Source of the DNA: Hymenopus coronatus
Taxonomy: Eukaryota > Arthropoda > Insecta > Mantodea > Hymenopodidae
Direction: 5' to 3'
NCBI GenBank assembly: GCA_030762935.1
Contig: CM060897.1
Span: 113,766,176-113,830,175 of the forward strand
Length of the DNA stretch: 64,000 bases
Position numbers and translations under genes: made by a program. Below the pieces are notes generated by a model, which saw only the letters and a program-made list of their open reading frames with translations, was not told the DNA's origin and ran no database searches. Every line of letters begins with the position of its first letter. The first letter of the stretch is position 1. This document shows positions 1 to 11,379 of this stretch, in pieces.

Positions 1-325
1 ACAAAAGAAAAACGGACACTCCCGTCTGAGAAAAGTATAAGTACTTCACAACTGAAACTAATAACAATGAATACCTCGAAAACAGTAAGCTCCATGAGAA
101 AACTATATATGACATAACTTGGGTATTTTAACAATACCTACATTTTTTGTATACTAAGTTTTAGTAGAACAAAAGAAAAACGGACACTCCCGTCTGAGAA
201 AAGTATAAGTACTTCACAACTGAAACTAATAACAATGAATACCTCGAAAACAGTAAGCTCCATGAGAAACATATATATGACATAACTTGGGTATTTTAAC
301 AATACCTAAATTTTTTGTATAGTAA
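1..325. repeat. Tandem duplication, period 168 bp
   Basis: The segment starting 'acaaaagaaaaacggacact' at position 1 starts again at 169. The two units differ at only a handful of positions (for example ctacatt against ctaaatt near 137 and 305). It is a local duplication inside an HLR copy. The first unit may begin outside the window. Confidence 0.9.
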
Positions 326-760
326 GTTTCTGTCTATCTCTTATGGTTTATTAGTTATGCCAAATTAAGCAAAATTCATCCAGAATAAACAGAGCTTCAG
401 AAGCTATTCCCAGATAATTCAGGATATGAATTTTATTTTTTAGGTAAATAACTTTAATATATGATATTTTAATCAAAATCGTTAGAGCCATTTTTAAGAA
501 AATCAAAATTCTCGAAAAAAGTTCCATGTAAAGGGTAGTTTGGGGTGGGGGGATTTTTCTCAAAATCTTCGTGTCGCAGCCCTGGAAGATACTAAACTTA
601 AATACCAAGTTTGGTACCTTAGCTACTTTTTGTTTTTGAGCTATCGTGTTCACAGACACACGGACACACGGACACACATACACGGACCTTTTTCTGAAAA
701 TGGATATTTTTATACATGGGGTCCTGAAACATGTATTTCCGGTGAAATTTTTCCGGATTA
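1..760 (+). repeat. HLR copy, truncated at both ends
   Basis: The copy enters from outside the window and runs to the part that reads 'atgtatttccggtgaaat', then stops before the terminal hairpin. It contains the conserved block around 'aaaatcgttagagccat' and a CA-rich stretch near 655-685. The first 325 bases hold a local tandem duplication, listed separately. Open frames here are translations of the repeat, not genes. Confidence 0.8.
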
Positions 761-761
761 T

Positions 762-1115
762 GAGTTTCAGTTTTAGCCACTTCAAAATTCTCAAACGAGA
801 AGACATATTTCTTCTCGTTTCTTGTTTGTTTGTTCAGACTAATTCTGCTTATGTTTATCTTGATTAGCGTGATGTAGATGACAGATTAATCTTTTGAATT
901 ACGAAAAGGTTTGTTTGCCAAACAGCCAGAGGATATCATGTGAATGGAACACATTAGATTTCTTCGCTTCTACTTACAAGGGAACAAGTAATAAGGACAG
1001 TTTATGCTAATGTTTATCTCGATTAACATGAAATAGATTAAGGAATACAATTTTGTAACAACAATAGTTTGAAAAGAAAGTTATATGAATGGAACACAGC
1101 AGATTTTTTATTCCA
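762..1115 (-). repeat. Two stacked HLR 5'-end fragments
   Basis: Two successive fragments each end in the TCTGATG-type terminus read in reverse ('gtgaatggaacacattaga' near 945 and 'gaatggaacacagcagattt' near 1105). Both lack the hairpin end. The first is joined directly to the preceding copy, which lies in the opposite orientation. Confidence 0.75.
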
Positions 1116-1244
1116 TATATATATTAACAGTTCCTATTTTTTCTTTCATAGCTTCCTTTATTGTAAGGTTGCCTGATGGACAAAGCTTAACAAATATAAA
1201 CCTTAACAAAACACATATAAATGATTGAATATAGCAATAAAAAC
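1116..1244. other. Short AT-rich spacer
   Basis: The sequence is AT-rich and separates HLR copies. I see no coding or structural signal in it. Confidence 0.5.
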
Positions 1245-2156
1245 TCTGAATGTGTTCCATTCACATGACTTTCTCTACATCTCTGGACAAAGTATTGTTA
1301 AAAAGCTTATGCTTCTATTTACTTCATGCTAATGGAGAAAAACTTAGCAAAAATAGTCTTATTACTTGCTTCCTTGTAAGTGGAAGCGAAATGAGGGAGT
1401 ACCATAGGTTAAAGTGATATTTAAAAGCTGCTTGCTATGTGACTAAAGTTCTTTTGTTTCTATGGACATGAGTTGACAAATTCCTGTATGAGAAAAGTAA
1501 GTTTTTCAAAGCGTAAACCAAAAACAAGGAATATCTAAAAAACGATCAACTCCACGAAAAAAACATGTAACATAAAGTGTGTGTTTTAGCATTCTTTACA
1601 TTTTTTGGGCGGTAAGTTTTTGTCCATCTCTTACGTTTTAGCAGTTATGCAGAATCCCGTTAAATTCATCTAGAATAAAGTACGTAGTCTTCAGAGGATA
1701 TTCCTAGAAAATTCAAGATATACATATTATTTGTCAGGTAAACATCTTTAGTATACGATATTTAATCAAAATCGTTAGAGCCATTTTTAAGAAAATAAAC
1801 AATTTCGAAAGAAGTTCCATGTAAAGTGTAGTTGGGGTGGGGGGATTTTTTTGAAAATCTTCGTGTCGCATCCTTGGAAGATAGGAAACTTAAATACCTA
1901 GTTTGGTACTCAACGGTCTTTTCGTGTTTGAGCTATGCTGTCCGCAGGCACACAAACACAGACAGACAGACATCCAGACAGTCAGCCAGACAGACAGACG
2001 CACACATACAAACGGACCTTTTTCTAAAAATGCGCTTTTTGTATTCAGGGAGCTCTAAAACATGTATTTGCGACGAAATCTCCGTATCGAATTTTTGGGT
2101 GGAATACAATACTTCCTCTATACACTATATTACATAGTACGTGTAGAGAAAGTAAA
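1245..2156 (+). repeat. HLR copy, complete (reference copy)
   Basis: This is the clearest complete copy. The 5' end is TCTGAATGTGTTCCATTCAC, followed by the subterminal repeat ACTTTCTCTACA at 1268-1279. The 3' end has the hairpin region (tacactatattacatagtac) and then TGTAGAGAAAGT at 2142-2153, an exact reverse complement of the 5' subterminal repeat. A CA/GACA-rich microsatellite lies at about 1945-2010. No long intact reading frame spans it, so it is non-autonomous. Assignment to Helentron-type elements is inference from this architecture. Confidence 0.85.
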
Positions 2157-2786
2157 ACAAAAAAATATATATCAGTAAAATATTCGTCTATTCGCGCAGT
2201 TTTCTGTTCACTTTAGACGTTGGCATTGTTATTTTGCAGGGGGTCGTCTCTCCATGCGTATTTGATTATTATGGATTGGAATTCAATATCGATTTTACTG
2301 CTGCGCCTTATTAAACACCGTCTCTAATACAAAAGAGCACGCATGACGTCTAATTTTGAAATCATCGGAAATTTTACTTTCCTATATACCTTCGGGCATT
2401 AATAAAAGTAGGTGCTCTAGAGTCTATTATCTATAGTTGCTCCTCTTCTTGTGCGTTATCTCAAACACATTATTTTAATCAAAATCGTTAGAGCAGCTTT
2501 AGCGAAAATAATGACGAAAGTAATAATTCCTGATGGAAGTTTATTGTGAAAATCATCCTTCCTATCTTTGATGATGATGATATGATTCTTTGTGCATTTC
2601 CATGGAGAAAGTATTCAAACATGGTACGGAAACACCAGATGACATGCGCCCTTTTGTCAATATGGGCTTTTAAAGGAATCTGCGTGGTGATTAGCTGAGG
2701 GTCTTGTTACATGGATCCCAGTACTGGTATTCAACGCGACTAGTTGGTTTCATTTTTTGTTTTTAACCCATTGTTTACCCGTCACT
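2157..2786. other. Spacer with one small HLR scrap
   Basis: This is mostly unrecognised sequence. A short HLR-like scrap (ttattttaatcaaaatcgttagagc) sits at about 2470-2515. I see no gene in it. Confidence 0.5.
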
Positions 2787-2791
2787 TTTTT

Positions 2792-3674
2792 ACCTTCTCT
2801 ACATGTACTATGTACATTGTGTGTAGAGAAGATATTGTTATTACACCCAAAAATTCGATACCAAGATGCCACCAGGAATACTGCTTTTGGGGTCCCCTGT
2901 TCCCAAAAAACATTTTTAGAAAAAAAGTACGTGTATGAATTTGTTTGTGTGCCTGTAGACAGCAGAACTCAAAAACTAAAATACCGTTAAATACCAAATT
3001 TGGTATTTTGGTTTAACATCTTCCAAGGATGCAACACTAAGATTTTTCAATAAAATCCCCTCACCGCAAACTACCCTTTATATGGAAATTTTTTGAAAAT
3101 GTTGTTTTTCTCAAAAATGGCTCTAACGATTTTGATTGAAATACATTATATTGAAGATCACAAATAAACCGTATATGTTGAATTGTATGGGAATAGCGAC
3201 TAATGACCCTTTTATTCTGGATGAGTTTTGAGTGAGAGTTAAACCGCAAGAGGTAGACAAAACTTTACTACACAAAAAATGTAAATCTTGTTAAAACACA
3301 TAATTTATGTCACATACATTTCTTATGTAGAGCTGACCGTTTCCGAGATATTCCTTGTTATTGGTTTCAAATTTAAACTGCTTTAAGTTTACTCAAAGAG
3401 GAAGTGACGTTTCAACTCATGTCTCTTGTTTTACTCAGGCCATGCAAAGCAAACCTAACTTACGTTGTTTCACACAAGACCAGCTTTTAAAGGATATGAC
3501 TATCGATTTAGCCTAGCATATTCTATGTTCCTATTACTTACAAGGAAGCAAGTAATACCACTTATGCTAATATTTATCTTGATTAGCATGTCGTAGATAA
3601 AAAGAATAATCTTTTATAAGGAAAGTTGTTTATGTAACAGCTAGAGAAATTCATGTGAATGGAACATATCAGAT
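2792..3674 (-). repeat. HLR copy, complete
   Basis: The hairpin end lies at the low coordinate (ACCTTCTCTACATG followed by ACTATGTACATTGT, preceded by a T run). The TCTGATG-type end, in reverse, closes the copy (gaatggaacatatcagattt). The GT microsatellite is short in this copy. Confidence 0.85.
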
Positions 3675-4670
3675 TTTTTTGTTAATCACGCGTCCAGTAT
3701 TATGCACCCTAATTTGTTGCGTTATTCAGCAATACTACTTCAACATGTAATTTTACTTACTCGACTTAATATTTCACCCCTAGAGCTACTGACGTCACTG
3801 CTACGTGGTTGACTCTCCAACGAAGCGTAATGGCGGACCTCCCGAGTATATTGGACTGGCGGAGTTTTCGACTGCAGGTGATTTCCAGAATTATAACTTC
3901 TACTGTCTTCTGGCTTTGCTACGTGATCGTTATATATTTTCCTATTGGTCATTTCGAATCCTTTTGATTAAGAAAATCCACTGCCTCCATGCGTACGGGC
4001 ATTGAACTCCTGTTCTTTTACAATAAATAACAGTAAATTACCTGTCTTCTTACAGAGTAGCTGATCAGTGTTGATCACTCCTCTTGTTCGGCTCATGGGC
4101 CGGAAGCGGTGGAAAACCCCCATAACGGTAAACGTTCCCTTCGCTTCTAAATTGTTTTACGGAGCAGTCTTATTTGTGCTCCCGTTTGGCATTTTTATTA
4201 TTGCTTTAGTTACAAAATTAATTTTATGTGAAAGGTAGTGTCTCAAACATTGTAGAATTAGGAACTGATACAGGTTTGTTTGATGAGGGATGAATTGACT
4301 TGGTTAATGAAGGGTGCATTGAGTAATGTTAAACCCAGGCCCTTATCCCCCCCACCAAATTGCTCAAAATTCAACTTTAAAAATGTATTAAAAGTATTGT
4401 TTATGGAGCCAATGATAATCACAGATTCATTATTTTTTCTTTACAAAAATTGGCCTCATTTAAAAAACCGAATGCTAAGTATAACTTACGTACATCTACA
4501 AGTTTTAATGGTATTCGAAATTATTTTATTGTAATCTTATTTTCTTACGTATTTGTTACATCAAATAATCCCCATGAAGCAATATTTAGTCACTTTTCAA
4601 AAATTTAATATACGTTCTTTGATATTTGATAAAGAGATCTAAAGGATCTTTACTTGCTATCACTAATAGT
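3675..4670. other. Unidentified spacer
   Basis: About 1 kb has no recognised element. A reading frame of 84 codons at 4280-4534 and others of 60-70 codons are unremarkable in length, and I recognise none of them. A moderately GC-rich patch near 4060-4140 has no identifiable match. Confidence 0.4.
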
Positions 4671-4674
4671 TATT

Positions 4675-5540
4675 GCTTTCTCTATACGTAATATACACTT
4701 AGTGTATAGAGAAGAATGCACCCAAAAATTCGATACCGAGATTTCACCGGAAATACATGTTTTGGGTCCCCTGAATCCCCCAAAAGAAAAGCATTTCTGG
4801 AAAAAGGTCCGTGTTTGCGTGTGTGTGTCTGTGTGTGTATGTGTGTCTGTGGACAGCATAGCTCAAAAACGAAAAGACCGTTAAATACCAAACTTGGTAC
4901 TTAAGTTTGGTGTAATGCAAAGATACGACACGAAGACTTTCAAGAAAACTCCTCCATCTCCAGCTAGCCTCAAATGGAACTTTTTTCAAAAATTTTTATT
5001 TTCTCAAAAATGGCTCTAACGATTTTGATTAAGATATCGTATCTTAAAGATATTTACCTGACAAATAGTATGTATATCTTGAATTTTCTGGGAAAATCCT
5101 TGAGGACTATTTTATTCTGCATAAATTTTACGAAATTTTGTATTACTGCAAAACAAAAAGACGAAAACTTACCATACAAAAACGTAGAACACATTAAAAT
5201 ACACAATTTATGTTAAATACATTTTTTCGTGGATTTTATTTTTTTTAGATATATCTTGTTTTTGGTTTCAGCTTTGAAAAACTTACTTTTCTCATACAGG
5301 AATTTGTCAACTTTTGTCCATACAAACAAAGCAACTTCAGTCACATAGCAACCAGCTTTTGACTGTCACTTTAACCTATGGTTCTCCTTTATTTCGCTTC
5401 TACTTACAAGGAAGGTAGTAATACGACTATATATGCTATTTTTTCTCTATTAGCATGAAGTAAACAGAAGAATAGGCCTTTTATCTTTCATTTGTTGCAG
5501 AGATATAGAGAAAGTGATGTGAATGTAACACAGCAGATTT
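4675..5540 (-). repeat. HLR copy, complete
   Basis: The hairpin end (CTTTCTCTATACG, then a degenerate palindrome to gtgtatagagaag) is at the low side. A GT microsatellite lies at about 4817-4855, and the reversed 5' end (gtgaatgtaacacagcagat) closes the copy. Confidence 0.85.
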
Positions 5541-6345
5541 TTTATTTAGGCTTACAATGATTAAAGGGTTCGCAGAGCTGAAATTTGCTCAACATTTTCA
5601 AAAATAAAAGTTAATGTTTCTTGATCTTCCTGCTAAGCGATAGCCGTTTGTTTATAATTTAATAAAAGTTTTGCTATTCTTATCTCTGGCATTGCTAATA
5701 TGTTGTGGAGTACTCGATGGTCATGTTAGGTGAATATTTCATGAGGCGAGAGAGAATGTTGTATCAATTTGAGCAATTAATTTTGGAGGCAACATGTCTT
5801 AAATGATGACACAGTTGAGGTTTCCCAAGCAACGCTGGCATAAGCATGGCTATAACTATAAAGACCACCAGAAGAAAATCAAGACCAGCCGTTTCATCTC
5901 TACTACAGATGCAGCAAGACCACTCTTGATCGATGTTGAGTAAAGGGGCACCGTTATATTTTAAAAGTGTTTAACTTTCAGTAGAGTAGAATGTACAATG
6001 CGAATTCTATGGAGTTAGGCAATCCATTAAGTTTCTCCCATACCTCCTTAACCATGTATTCTCGTAAATTCTCATGAGTGGTAGAAAAATTACTTCTTAC
6101 ACTTTAACCCTGAGGTTGCCTACCTTCCTTTCATTGTAGCAACAACCCCCTAATGATGCTCAGTAGCAGCGGTGACTATTGTTCCCACACTGCCCTTTTT
6201 ACAATGTATTGGTATCAATTATACTTATTTGCATTGATTGTTACATTTAGATTATATACATAACTATTTCCGGATTGCTTCATTTCTTTGTTAGTCTAGA
6301 ATTACTTATACAGCTATTGATATTAGAAACCTCATCTCTATTACA
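5541..6345. other. Unidentified spacer
   Basis: About 800 bp have no recognised element, no long frame and no strong repeat. Confidence 0.4.
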
Positions 6346-6674
6346 CACTTACGAAGAAGAATAAGTTTGCGTAAAAATGTTTCTTTGCAGTAAAGATAAA
6401 AGAAGTCACGAGAATGGAACACTTCCGATTGTTCACCTTGATTATGCAAACAGAGGGGAATTTTGTTTGCATCACATAACCATCAACTTTTAAAAGATTA
6501 TATTGTTTTAGCCTAGTGCTTTCTCTATTCCCTTTATAATTGCAAGGAATTAACTAATAAGATCATCTCAGCTATTTTTTCAGTCAGAATTAAGCAGAAA
6601 GGATAATCTTTTGTAACAATCATTATGTGTTATAAAATAGGTAGAGAAAGCCATGAAATGAAACACATCAGATC
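6346..6674 (-). repeat. HLR 5'-end fragments
   Basis: Two partial 5'-end pieces are present. The first ends near 6435 (gagaatggaacacttccgat). The second runs from about 6470 to 6674 (aaatgaaacacatcagatct). Confidence 0.7.
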
Positions 6675-6677
6675 TTT

Positions 6678-7450
6678 ACTTTCTCTAGTGCATATTTACA
6701 GCGTTTATAGAAAGGGTATTGTATTCCACCCAAAAATTTGATACAGACATTTCACCGAAAACATATGTTTAGAAACCCAATGAATAAAAAAAATTTAAAT
6801 AATTCCACCTGCATCTGTGTGTGTTTCTGTACAGTATAACTCAAGAAGAAATTCGGAATACCAAACTCGGTATCTAAGTTCAGTTTCTTCTAAGGATGTG
6901 ACACAAAGATTTTCAGAAAAATCCTCCCACCCCAAATTACAGTTTAATTAAATATTTTTTGAAACTTACTATTTTCTAAAAAAAAAGTGGCTCCTATAGT
7001 TTTTATTTAAAGTCACTATGTTAAATATGTTTCTACGGCAAATAAAACGCACATCTTGAATTTCCTGGGAACACCCCCTAAAGTCCTCTTATTTTGGATT
7101 ACTTTTGTATGATAAACCGTAAGAGGTAGACTAAAACTTACTACACAAAATATGTAGGTCTCATTAGAACTCTCAATTTATGTCATATACATTTTTTCGT
7201 GGTTTACCATTTCCGAGAGTCTAGTTATTGGTTTTACTTATAAAATATTTAAAATTTTCTCATCCGTGATTTTGTCAACTTCTAGCCATGCAAAGAAACG
7301 AATTACAGTCACATAGCTACTAACTTCTAAAATATTTAACTATTGCTTTAGTCTAGATTACTTCCTTATTTTCTTTCTACTTACAAGGAAGAAAGTGATA
7401 ATGAGAATCTCTGCTCAATTAGCATGATGTATATACAATAATCAGGTTCT
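6678..7450 (-). repeat. HLR copy, 5' truncated, abutting the previous copy
   Basis: The hairpin-side end ACTTTCTCTAG starts four bases after the previous copy's CACATCAGAT end, a head-to-tail junction. The copy runs through the conserved core and stops near 'agcatgatgtatatacaata', without the terminal TCTGATG block. Confidence 0.8.
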
Positions 7451-9050
7451 TAGCAATCAGTTTTTTCAGAGGCTGTAACGTGCTATTACGACTACAACAA
7501 ATTACATCGGCGAGATCAGGACATACTCGCGTGCACAGCGCCAAACTGACTTATGACTTCCGTGGAACCGGTTCAATCAGCTGACTTCGTTTGAAATGGG
7601 CGGAGCGACATTGTAGCTATAGACAACTTTATTTGTGTAGTTCATCCGTCCAGAACTGGTTTAATAACAGGATATGAAAGTAAAACTGACTTATACTGCA
7701 AGCATTAATTGTATTCTAAGCTGTTCTGGATTCTTTAAAAAAAAAAATGGGGAGATTTTTCGCTTTGTAAAACTATTGTAAAAAATTGTGTTGTTTATCT
7801 AAGGTGAAATATGTTGTATTGGTGCTACGAGTTTAACTTAGAAACGGTTGAACATTTTTAAGAACCTTTCATTCCTGTTCGAATGCCGCCTCTGGAAATT
7901 ATCTATTTGTAACTTCCACAATTTTTTTTGCCCACGTCTGAGCCCAGCATAACACGATCTACAGAACATCATATGATTGGAACACAGATTTTTTTGTTTA
8001 CTGATCAATATCATGGATTTATCAGCATATACTTAGTATGTGCGAGCTACAATTATTGAAAGTAAAATTTAAACAAGGATAAAGTAAGGTGAGAAGGAAA
8101 CAGCTGGGAGAAATCCGCAAGAAGTATTTCGCCTTCTTTCATTTCTCGTTTATTTCACTTGAAACAGCAGCTTTGAATCTGTTTAGCTGGAGTGGAACAT
8201 TCACCTCTTATACATTTTTCTCTTCTAAAGGAGTTACTAAATCCCTGGCACGATTATTTATTTGAGCAATAAATTCTTCCAAGCTGCTAAATAAGATCGA
8301 CTTGTAAATTTGGAATACCCTTTATATTTGGTTTCTATCGATTGCTTATCGCAGTGACAGCAGCTGTAGGATGTTGTAAATCTATGCACTTCCGGTTCTG
8401 CCATCCTTTTTTCTCCCCCTGCCTTCGTTTTCTTTTATTTATATCCGGCAGAGAGACGAGAGAGAACTCAGATGTTCGCTTTCCTTCCGTAAATTTTTAT
8501 ATTTTTGTGGTTAGCTAACACGTCTCCTTTCTTTTCCAGAAGGGGTTGAGGTAGAAAGCAGAAGAGAAACAAAAAGAAGTCTTGGAAATTAAAGTAATTA
8601 AGTCGAATTCTCAGAGCTACCATCAGATAGTAATTATATTTTGAATTCTCTGCCGGGAACATTTCTTTCGTAACGCTGCTGGAATAAAACAATTTTATGG
8701 GAAAAAATGGCATGTTTGATTACATCACACCTTTTGCTCAATATGAGGCTTCTTCTGATAGAAGGATCCCTTGAAGGTGCTAAAACTATTGGGTATTACT
8801 TCCTTATAAAGACAGGAGTAAAACAAACCCCCTTAATTATTAAGGATCAAGTATCATCTCAAAATATTAAATATGAAAAGTTTTGGAACCCCTTCTCCTA
8901 AACTATTCAACCTAAGGAGATGAAATCTGACCATGATATACACTATACCGCTGGTTTTAGCACTGGAGTATGCACACCCCTGGGTGTTATTTAGGGGTTC
9001 ACGAAAAACTTTCAAGAGAAAACATGTTATAAAGTCTGGTGTGTTTAATT
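7451..9050. other. Unidentified spacer
   Basis: About 1.6 kb is largely unrecognised. A scrap resembling the HLR 5' end (catatgattggaacacagat) lies near 7965-7990. The two reading frames near 8468-8901 (81 and 64 codons) are not recognisable, and I do not call them genes. Confidence 0.4.
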
Positions 9051-9054
9051 CTTG

Positions 9055-9695
9055 TGACTTTAAAAAGAGTAGTCTTTCTTCTACATCCTACTAATGCAGA
9101 TAAACATTAACAGAAATTGTCTTTTAATCTATTTCCTTCTAAATAAAATGAAAATAAGGGAATATACTAGGCTAAAGCGATAGTCAGATCTTTTAAAAAT
9201 TGGTCACTGAATCAAACAATTGAAATTGATTCTCTTTGCTTTTAGGAGTAAGCAAACAGGAAACTAAAAAAATATGTCTCCCGTTTGAGAAAAGTTCAAA
9301 TACTTTAAAACTGAAACTAATAACTCGTAATATCCCAAAAACGGTTATCTCTACACAAAAAGTGTATATGGCAGAAATAGTGTGCTTTAATGAGATCCAC
9401 ATTATTTGTGCAGTAAGTTTTTGTATGTCTCTTACGGTTTTCCACTTACACAAAAGCTATGCAAAAGTCATTCGGAATGAAGAGGTCATCAGAGGCTGTT
9501 CTCATAAAATTCAAGAAACACATTTTATTTGTCCGGTAAATATCTTTAATAAATCTGATTTTAATCAAAATCACTAGAACTAGTTTTGAGAAGACAAAAA
9601 CAAAATATTCCATGTAAAGGGTTGTTGGCGGGATTTTCTTGAAAATATTCTGTTGTATCCTTGGAATATACTGAACATGAATACCAAGTTTGGTA
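9055..9695 (+). repeat. HLR copy, 3' truncated
   Basis: The 5' half and core are present. The copy stops at 'accaagtttggtatttcc', where the sequence jumps back to an earlier part of the consensus, starting the next copy. Confidence 0.75.
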
Positions 9696-9927
9696 TTTCC
9701 AGAAAATTCAATATACATTTTATTTTTCATGTAAATATCTTTAATGTGTTGTATTTAAAGCAAATTTGTTAGAACCATTTTTAGAAAGTCAATATTTTTC
9801 TATATAAATGGTAGTTGGGGTAGGGGATCTGAAAAAATTCGTGTCGTTCCTTGGAGGCTACTAAACTTAAATACCAAATTTGGTATTTAACGGCCATTTC
9901 ATTTTAGAGCAATGCTGTACACAGACA

Positions 9928-10130
9928 TGTGAACCTTTATGGTTTCCTTCGGAAGGGAAGTAAAGTCGTTGGTCCCGTGTCGTAGATTTACAGCGCGTAA
10001 AAGAACCTCAAGCCTAACAGAGAGGCCTCTGAGCAAAATTAAGTGGTCTTTCAAGCTCAATATAAAATGGGACGATGAGAACCACAAAAGTTAAAAGAGC
10101 GCCCATAAATAAAACGCCATATCATTTCAG
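9928..10130 (+). mobile_element. SINE fragment (family A 3' module)
   Basis: The segment carries the module 'ggtttccttcggaagggaag' and, further on, 'tcgtagatttacagcgcgta', shared with SINEs near 19500, 20850 and 51950. The tRNA-like head is missing. It sits in the microsatellite of an HLR. Confidence 0.7.
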
Positions 10131-10161
10131 ACTTTCACACACACACATTTTCTAAAATGTC

Positions 10162-10164
<3 letters not shown>

Positions 10165-10245
<81 letters not shown>
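10165..10245. repeat. (TTA)n microsatellite
   Basis: About 27 uninterrupted TTA units lie in an HLR just after its CA-rich part. Confidence 0.95.
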
Positions 10246-10366
10246 GATTCAGAGAACCTCAAAGCATATATTCCTGGTGTAATCTCGATATCAAATTTTT
10301 GGGTGGAATACAACACCTCTACCTGCTATATAACTGTGCATATACATAGGACGTGTAGAGAACGCA

Positions 10367-10685
10367 ATACAAATACTAATGGGGACTCTTAACTCCATGC
10401 TTGTTTGACAAGATGTAGCTTCAAGGAAAGATTCTCCTCTGTGGCAAACTGTCCATTGACCCCTTCCTTCGCCTTCCTCCGAGCACTATTTTATTGCTAA
10501 AGAAGCCTAAATGCGACAGGCCTGATACCAAAGCAATTCCCCGTTCCCCGACCTAAATATGCGCCATGTTCCTAGTATCGTGCACTAGGGAGAAAATTCT
10601 GCATTCGCTCTCAATGTCCCAACAGGGATGTCCAAATATTACTATCTCAGCTAAAATCGGCGCACTCAATACAATGTTTGAAACC
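10367..10685. other. Unidentified spacer
   Basis: About 320 bp of more balanced base composition. No recognisable gene or repeat. Confidence 0.4.
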
Positions 10686-10689
10686 AATA

Positions 10690-10905
10690 ACAAAGAATAT
10701 GTTGAAAACAATTAACTATACAAAACATGTATATAAACTGCGTTTTTACCAACACCTATATTTTTTTTTGTGGTAAGCTTTCGTCCTACTTTTACGGTTT
10801 AAGTTGCACAAAAGTCATCCAGAATGAAGAGGTCTTCAGAGGCCTTCCTCAGAAAATTCAAGATACACATTTCGTATGTCATGAAAATATTTTGAGAATA
10901 AGGTA
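10690..10905 (+). repeat. HLR copy, left part (split by a pogo-like element)
   Basis: The copy reads through 'gaaaattcaagatacacatt' and stops at 'gagaataaggta'. The rest of the same copy resumes at 13269 (aatggtattttaatcaaaat). In the consensus these two pieces are adjacent. Confidence 0.8.
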
Positions 10906-11379
10906 AAGTCACCTAATATGAGACCGTACCTTAAAATGGGACCCCTGTCTTTTTCTGAAAATAAGAGCTGCATTTTGTCAACAATGGCTGGAGCCTGTAG
11001 AGGTTGACATCTAAGTGTTTCTTTAAAGTTGGCTACAATGACCGAGCGATTATTGCTTAAATCTTGTTGCGATGTCATCCTTTGTAGTTTTTAAAGGCGC
11101 TGTTGACAAGACATCACAGTTCTCTAAGGTAAATTAATATTCATAATTTATTGCTGTTATGAGATTTGTGCTTAGATGGATTATCTATTTGCACATTTGC
11201 AATTGGTTGTCTGTTTTTTAGAGCCACGGTAAATTTTCTTTTACCCTCAATGAAGGTTCCACAATATAAGACCATATGGGTTGCATAATAACAGACAGGG
11301 GCTCATATTAGGACGGAATTATACGTTTCTTGGGTTAAGGTCAAAAATACATTACTTTTAGGCCTGTTATTTTCTTTTA

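Larger units (their letters stand above)
9696..10366 (+). repeat. HLR copy, interrupted by a SINE and an ATT microsatellite
   Basis: The copy starts inside the consensus (agaaaattcaatatacattt). It is broken in its CA-rich part by a SINE at about 9928-10130, resumes with 'acacacacacattttctaaa', and ends with the hairpin region and GTGTAGAGAACG near 10351-10363. The SINE is therefore younger than this HLR. Confidence 0.75.

Noticed and set aside
10836..11078. 80-codon minus-strand frame at the pogo left end
   Set aside because: It crosses the HLR/pogo boundary and so cannot be an original gene.
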